Assembly (NCBI RefSeq): GCF_003286085.1
Contig: NW_020825706.1
Location: 1 to 64,000, forward strand
Length of the DNA: 64,000 bases
Origin: Drosophila persimilis
Lineage: Eukaryota; Arthropoda; Insecta; Diptera; Drosophilidae
Reading direction: 5' to 3'
A model generated the notes under the pieces. It did not search any database and was not told the DNA's origin. It saw only the letters and a program-made list of their open reading frames with translations. Every line of letters starts with the position of its first letter. Within the stretch, counting starts at the first letter, position 1. Positions 58,230-64,000 of the stretch are shown here, piece after piece. Both the position numbers and the translations under genes were made by a program.

Positions 58230-59495
58230 AAAGTTAAATGTATAAATTTAAGTTTTTACTGCAAAACAAAAATCGGAGTTTCTTTTGAAATTCTGTGCAA
58301 AATGCCAGCACACAAAAAGTGCAATTCCAATTTTATTCACAACATTTCTAATGCCGTTGCATGGAAACTAGACAACTAACTCTAGAGAATGTACGAGTAT
58401 TTCCATCAAGTTTTTCATTTTGTCTGGCTTTTTATTGTATGTCATACACTCATACACAGACACACAGAGGACGAGAGAGAGAGAGAGAGATGGACACAGG
58501 GAGAGGACTGTCAGACAGACAGACAAACGGAGAGGAAAACTATTTAAATATAAAAAATCCCTAGCATACTTTAAGGCTCAGCAACAGAAAAGTTTTTGTG
58601 CCATCAAACAAAAAAAAATAAGAGAAGGCGGAGTCAGAGTCAGGGGCACACACAGGGGGCACGTGGCACCAGGCAGGAGGGCGCTTAAAGAAACAAAGAA
58701 TTTCAATTTAAGCTTCATGCATTGTCCATCTCCCTCTATCTCTCTTAGTTCTATCTCGTTCTCTCTCTTTTGTAAGCTATTGTTGCATGCATTTAGGTGT
58801 TGCAAGCACGTACGCATGCAGCACAGAGAAAGAGATACACTCTCTATCTCTCTCTCGCTCTGTGCTTGTCCTGTCCCTCCTTGCAACTTGTTCTATTTAT
58901 GCTTTAATGAAAACAACAACAAAAACAACACTAGAAGCGGGGGGGGGAATGGGGCAAAGACTGAGGATGAAATGTTGCAGCTAAAGTCTCTGCAGATTAA
59001 TGCCGAGTCACGCAGTCCAAAAGAGAAACAGAGAAACGCAGAAACCGAGAGATAGACACAGGAAGAGAGATGCCGCTCACCGCTTGACTGTACTTTTATT
59101 TAATTAGAACTGAAGCAAAATGCTACAGAGGGCAGGCATCCGCCTGTGCCACCAGCAAACCAGCAAACCACATTCCAGTATTCTCCTTTTGCGGCCACTA
59201 TTCTTCCTTTGGGGAATTTACTTTCATATTCCTTAACTGCGCGTATTTTATGCTCCTCCATGGTCTCTTTTTTTCCATGAATCTCCTTTGCTTAAATATT
59301 AATTATGGCACATTTTATGCGTATTATATTTCCATTATAATGTTTATTATTACCATCCATTCAACTCTAGGGAATATATTCCTCTGTTCTTAAGTGATCC
59401 TTGAGTTCCATTCTAGAATAGGAATAGACTTCCAATAGACTCACTCGCTTCGTTCGCTCGTGCCTTTTTGAGTAAAATTTCGGTCGACAAACAAA
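58230..59495. other. unique sequence with GA and CTCTC runs
   Basis: The 211-codon frame at 58420-59055 spans GA, AACAACAAAAACAAC and poly-G runs. It reads as R/E/S-rich low complexity and is opposed by an antisense frame. Not a gene by any signal I can see. Confidence 0.45.
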
Positions 59496-59499
59496 TTTT

Positions 59500-59631
59500 T
59501 ATATAATATTAATTAATATTTTTGTATTCATATTTTGTATTAATATTTTGTATTAATATTTTTTATTCATATTTTTTATTAATATATTTTTTTTTAATAA
59601 TCTTTTACCTAATACAATTTTTTGTATTAAT
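59500..59631. repeat. AT-rich TATTAATATTTT array, left of the Helentron
   Basis: TATTAATATTTTTTATTCATATTTT units. The same kind of units resume at 60757-61040 on the other side of the inserted element. Confidence 0.85.
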
Positions 59632-60757
59632 TATACCCGATACTCAAAATGAGTATTGGGGTATATTAGATTTGTGGTAAAAGTGGATGTGTGTAACGTC
59701 CAGAAGGAATCGTTTCCGACCCCATAAAGTATATATATTCTTGATCAGCATCAATAGCCGAGTCGATTGAGCCCTGTCTGTCTGTCCGTCTGTCCGTCCG
59801 TCCATCTGTCCGTCTGTCCGTCTGTCCGTCCCCTTCAGCGCCTAATGCTCAAAGACTATAAGAGCTAGAGCAACGATGTTTTGGATCCAGACTTCTGTGA
59901 TATGTCACTGCTCCAAAAATATTTCAAAACTTTGCCCCGCCCACTTCCGCCCCCACAAAGGGCGAAAATCTGTGGCATCCACAATTTCGACGATACGAGA
60001 AAACTAAAAACGCAGAATCGTAGAAGATGACTATATCTTCTAGAGTGCCAAATCTGAACCAGATCGTATAATTATTACAGCCAGAATCACGAAAACAATT
60101 TCACTCTTTCTCGCTCTGTCTCACTCTAACACACAGGTTTCATGGTCGGTTTTGCCAATTGCAAAATATGAGTTCAAGGATCTCAGAACCTATAAAAGCC
60201 AGAGCAACCAAATTTGGTATCCACACTCCTGTGATATCGGACCTTGACCGTTTCCTGTCCAAATTTCGCCACACCCCCTTCCGCCCCCGCAAAGGACGAA
60301 AATCTGAGGCAACCACAATTCTCAGAGACTATTAAGGCTAGAGTAACCAAATTTGGTACACACACTCCTTTAAGATGTCACTATAAAACGTATATCTCAG
60401 AATTTCGCCCCACCCCCATCCGCCCCCACAAAAGACGAAAATCTGTTGCATCCACAATATTGCAGATTTGAGAAAACTAAAAACGCAGAATCAAAGACAA
60501 TGACCATATCTATTAGATTGCTGAATCTGGATCAGATCAGATCATTTTCATAGCCAAAAGGAACAAATCAATTTGCAGTGGCTACGCAGCGCCCGACGTC
60601 ACGCTCAGACTGATTTTCTGTCTCTCTCGCACGCACTCTTTGTCGTGTCGTTAAATATTAGCGGCGTCTGCCGGAGGAGAGCCATACTGACTTAGTATCG
60701 GGTATAACCGTAGAGTTGCGGTGTCCGCAGCAACTCACAACGTTCCCCCTCGTTTTT
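59632..60757 (+). mobile_element. INE-1/DINE-1-like Helentron, non-autonomous
   Basis: Begins TATACCCGATACTC, which with GAGTATTGGGGTATA makes a 5' palindrome (59632-59665). The exact inverse AGTATCGGGTATA lies at 60694-60706. Family phrases GTATATATATTCTTGATCAG and CAATAGCCGAGTCGATTGAG, and a (GTCTGTCC)n minisatellite at 59775-59830, follow the 5' end. A GAGTTGCGG/CCGCAGCAACTC hairpin (60713-60736) precedes the 3' end CCCCCTCG-TTTTT. Internally, a module with GACGAAAATCTGTGGCATCC and AAAACTAAAAACGCAGAATC is present twice, about 474 bases apart, plus a partial copy near 60297. It has no Rep/helicase frame, so it is non-autonomous. The exact family name is from memory. Confidence 0.75.
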
Positions 60758-61040
60758 TATTTATTAATATTTTTTTTTTTATTAATATTTAGTTTATGAA
60801 TATTTAATTTATAATTTTTTTATTTATTCATATTTTTTCTATTAAAATTTTTTGTATTCATATTTTTTTAATTAAAATTGAATTTCTAATTATATTTTTT
60901 GTAATTACCAGTCTATTTATTAATATTTTTTGTATTTATATTTTATTTATTATTCCCTTTTTTATTAAAAAATATTATTTTATTTAATAATATTTTATTT
61001 ATTAGTCTTTTATTTATTAATATTTTATTTGCTAATTTGT
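60758..61040. repeat. AT-rich TTATTAATATTTT array, right of the Helentron
   Basis: Continues the left-hand array type (TTATTAATATT, TTTTTTGTATTCATATTTT). It ends at CTAATTTGTTCC. Confidence 0.85.
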
Positions 61041-61044
61041 TCCA

Positions 61045-62570
61045 TTCCATCCCTCGAGAGACCTTCTCCGAATGAGCTGCCACTCAACTTCTTTTTGACA
61101 CCCGAAGCCTAGAAAAATGAATTGACAGGCGAATTGGCAATGCTATTTTTGTTTAATTGATGTTGGCAATGCCATTGATATGTGCCATTTTGTTATCGCA
61201 TTGCATTTTAATGGTTCCAGCCTCTGAAATTTGATTGACATCCAAAATTGAAATGCAAATTGCTTTTCCGTTTTTTTTTCGGCATATGCTTTCGAAACTG
61301 CAGATTTTCATAACGTGCTCTGATCCGTTCTGACAGTTTGTTTACATAAAAAGCAGAAAACTTTTTAATTAACAAAAAATAGAGATTGAAATTTTGCATT
61401 TGGATTGGATTTGCAGGGGCACCACCCACACACCACCTGACACTTGTCTCTCGCTGTAAAACGTTTTTGTTGAGCCACACACATGTGCTGTCTCTCTCTC
61501 TCCCTCTGTCTGTTACACTCACGCCATCTCTCTCTCTCTCTTTCTCTTGTAGCAGCAATTCAATTAGAATTTCTAGGCAGAGTGCAGGAGGAGCACACGC
61601 ACACACATTTTAATTAAATAAATTTTGTGTGTGTTTGCCTGATGCTTGGGCGTCATAAACATTTTGAGAGCATACTAGTCGTAGCCCATGGAAAATGAAA
61701 ACATTTAACTGTTGGTTACGTTAGTTTGTCCTCCTCTAACCTGGGGTTAGACGAAGGGCCGTAGACGGCTGGTGTTTGCATAAAATGCAAGGAAATTGCC
61801 TCAACAGCAGCAGGAGGAAAAGCCGGAGCCGCAGCGGCAGAAGCCACCGACAACATGGCAACATCGTTTTGTAAAACGTCAACAGATTTGTGCTCTGTGC
61901 TGCAGAGTGCTGCACCACATAATCAAATTTAACCTGACTGCTATTCCGACAGAGAAGTACAGACAGAAGGGCAGGGCAGGGTGGAGTGGTGGAGTGCTAC
62001 AGCATTTAATTGAACTTCCTGCATAGTTTTTACCCTCAAACCAAAGTCGAAATTCCGACACAGCTGCCGGGCTACGGGGTGCCCGTGCCCTATCCCCCCA
62101 TGCCGTTCATAATGAACTGAACCAATTTGCATTCGCTTTTCGGGTAATAAGAATCCTTATGGTGCAGCATAAATTGCCAGCAGAGCCCCCCGCTTGAGGA
62201 ATGGAATCCAGCACATATCTAGATACAATGCGTGTGTGTCTGAGGGTGCGTGTGTGCGTGTGTGTGTGTAATGAGCAGACAATATCCGCAGTGCAGTGTT
62301 GGGGGCAATCATTTGATTGAAATAACTTCTTTCGAAGAATGATAGACAGAGAATTTTTCGCAGAGATTATAAGTGCTTGAGGAAGAGGATTTGGTTTGCA
62401 AAATCTGTTATTACACTGAAACAAGTTTATTTCACATTATTCTTCTCGAATGGTTCAATTTTTATGCTGTTTTAGATACAAAAATCATAAAAGTCGATTA
62501 TTTATTGGTTATTGTTATTATTTTAGAAGAAAACTATATACCATATGCCTCATGTGTTTGTTTCTCTCTC
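61045..62570. other. unique sequence with simple repeats
   Basis: CTCTCTCTCT runs at 61491-61545 end in a good + strand acceptor-like TTTCTCTTGTAG (61540-61551), but no donor follows. GTGTGTGTGCG runs occur at 62231-62270. No gene. Confidence 0.45.
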
Positions 62571-62571
62571 T

Positions 62572-63060
62572 TTTTTTCCCAAGGTTTTTTTATGCTTTTA
62601 AATATTTTTTTTAATTTGCGTTAATATTTTTTGCAATTTTTTTATCTTCTCGAATTTCAGAAATAATTTTATTCTAAAATGACTTTATTTTTTACATTGA
62701 TTTTTTGTATAGATATTTATTTTTATATTAATTTCTTGTATAGATATTTTTTTTATATTATTTTCTTGTATAGATATTTTTTGGTATATTAAATTTATTA
62801 GATTCATTTTTGTTAGATTAATTTTTTTATATTAATTATTATTATTATTTATTGTTATTATTATTAAGTTTTTATTATATTAATTGTTCTATTAATTTGT
62901 TTTTTTTTTTCATATATTTGTTATATAAATTTTTTTTATTTTAATTTTTGTTTTTGTTATATTTGAATTTGTTTGAACTTTATTTGCTTTATTTTTTTTT
63001 AATTTTTAATTTTAAGTTTGTTTTTTTTTTAAGTTTTTTTTTTCATTTTTATTGTTATTT
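62572..63060. repeat. T-rich desert with ATTTTTTGTATAGATATTT units
   Basis: TTTCTTGTATAGATATTTTTTT recurs at about 62702, 62733 and 62764 (31-bp steps). Otherwise T/A low complexity with TTATTATTATT at 62838-62870. Confidence 0.85.
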
Positions 63061-63840
63061 CTAAGTTTATTTCTGTGCACATCTTTATCTCTTTACAATT
63101 TATGCCCTTTTTTGAGCTCAATATTCCAAAATATTTCCCACAGAATGCTCATATTTATTGCAGCCAAAATATGAATATCCCTAACCCCTTGGCTGCATTC
63201 CAAACTCTCTCTCAAATATTTGCCAGAGCCCCAGCAACAGCCACAACACAACTTCAATATTTATACTGCCATCCAAAAAGCGGCAACTAATTAAGCTATT
63301 TTTTTATAGCCACCCCACCCCAGCACCCAGCACCCACCACCCACTCCATCGGTTAGCCAACTCTGGACTCTGCATCTGCCACAGGACTCTGCAACGGAGA
63401 ACGCTTCTGGCCTTTGGTTTTCAATGTGGGTTTGGGTCTTCATGTTATCCTGTGGCTTTCTGGGTTTCATAGTAAATTATTGTTATTATTATTATTTTAC
63501 GGGGGAGTTGTGCCTTCTGCCAGCTGCAGAGCCTTCTGTTGTTCGTCCTGCTGCTGGTCAGTCGCCAGTGTTGTGGTGTTTTGCGGCGAACGACGAGACA
63601 GTGCTGAAATTAAACACTAAGCAGATTTCCAGCTGTGGAAATGCTGCTTTGGTTTTGCGGCTGCAACAGAATTAGGCAACACACAGACGGAATGATAATT
63701 ATTTATATTTTAAGGAAAACGAAACACAGGCCAAGGCAATTATTCCTCTGTGGCTGTGGCTATGGCGATGGCTATGGCTCTCCTGCTGCTGTTGCTTAAA
63801 GTTTTCAATGGACAAAACGCTCTTGGTTGCGTGGGCAAAA
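63061..63840. other. unique sequence, no gene recognised
   Basis: CACCCAGCACCCACCACCCAC at 63315-63335 and GGCTATGGCGATGGCTATGG at 63757-63777. Frames at 63414-63675 have no domain. Confidence 0.4.
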
Positions 63841-63849
63841 ACGTGTTTT

Positions 63850-64000
63850 TTTAAAAGCATATTTTTTTAAATTTTTAAAATATTAATTTTTTCTTGAATG
63901 ATTTTTTTTATGTTTTTTTTTTTGTTTTTGATATTATGTTATATTATTTTTTAATATTTGTTTAATACTATTATTTTTTATATATTTTTTTTAATACTAA
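63850..64000. repeat. T-rich tract cut by window end
   Basis: Poly-T and TTTAATACTA at the last bases. Incomplete at the window edge. Confidence 0.8.

Noticed and set aside
58420..59055. 211-codon open frame on +
   Set aside because: Spans GA, AAC and G homopolymer runs. R/E/S-rich low complexity, with an antisense frame of similar quality.
1..64000. CRISPR array or bacterial system
   Set aside because: The repeats lack the constant-repeat/unique-spacer structure, and the tRNA and transposon content is that of a fly genome.

Overview
The window looks like non-coding DNA from a Drosophila genome. The three tRNA-Trp genes, an INE-1/DINE-1-like Helentron, a Tc1-like element and the density of microsatellites, homopolymers and AT-rich minisatellites all fit a fly; the Helentron variant suggests the obscura group, but that is from memory and not proven. 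I find no complete protein-coding gene. Almost all open frames are chance frames in low-complexity sequence or minisatellites.

Layout. 1-8.9 kb: AT-rich blocks of a TAGTATTTT-type repeat alternating with unique sequence, with a recursive-splice-site-like motif on the + strand at 3131/3132 and a possible 81-nt cassette exon on the - strand at 6910-6990. 8904-10532: a complete but dead Tc1-like transposon with intact ends and TA duplications. 10.5-26.9 kb: unique sequence broken by minisatellites (11-bp units at 14.8 and 16.7 kb, about 20-bp units at 18.3-19.0 kb), AT deserts, a purine tract and poly-C runs. 26.96-28.47 kb: the most GC-rich and gene-like stretch, with GAGA-type sequence, consecutive splice-like signals, a TATA box and CAG repeats; it may be a promoter or 5' UTR region. 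28.5-28.8 kb: an INE-1-like remnant holding eight 17-bp repeats. 30.7-31.2 kb: an array of the same 11-bp unit as at 16.7 kb, in the opposite orientation. 33.6-34.4 kb: three tRNA-Trp(CCA) genes plus a broken relic, all on the - strand. 34.85-35.12 kb: an AAT-rich array. 36.4-37.0 kb: a triplicated unit bounded by inverted GGATACCCTT. 37.3 kb: a second, weaker ratchet-like motif. 37.7-45.5 kb: more 11-, 22/72- and 32-bp minisatellites. 45.5-59.5 kb: unique sequence and microsatellites, a possible non-coding exon at 50.0 kb and four diverged 107-122 bp repeats at 57.8-58.2 kb. 59632-60757: a Helentron inside an AT-rich array. 61-64 kb: unique sequence and T-rich tracts.

Working together. Only the tRNA genes are clearly functional; they have internal promoters and nearby T-run terminators. 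If the ratchet motif at 3131 is real, the window lies at least partly inside a very long intron of a + strand gene whose identity cannot be told from this sequence. All splice calls are by eye and need RNA evidence.
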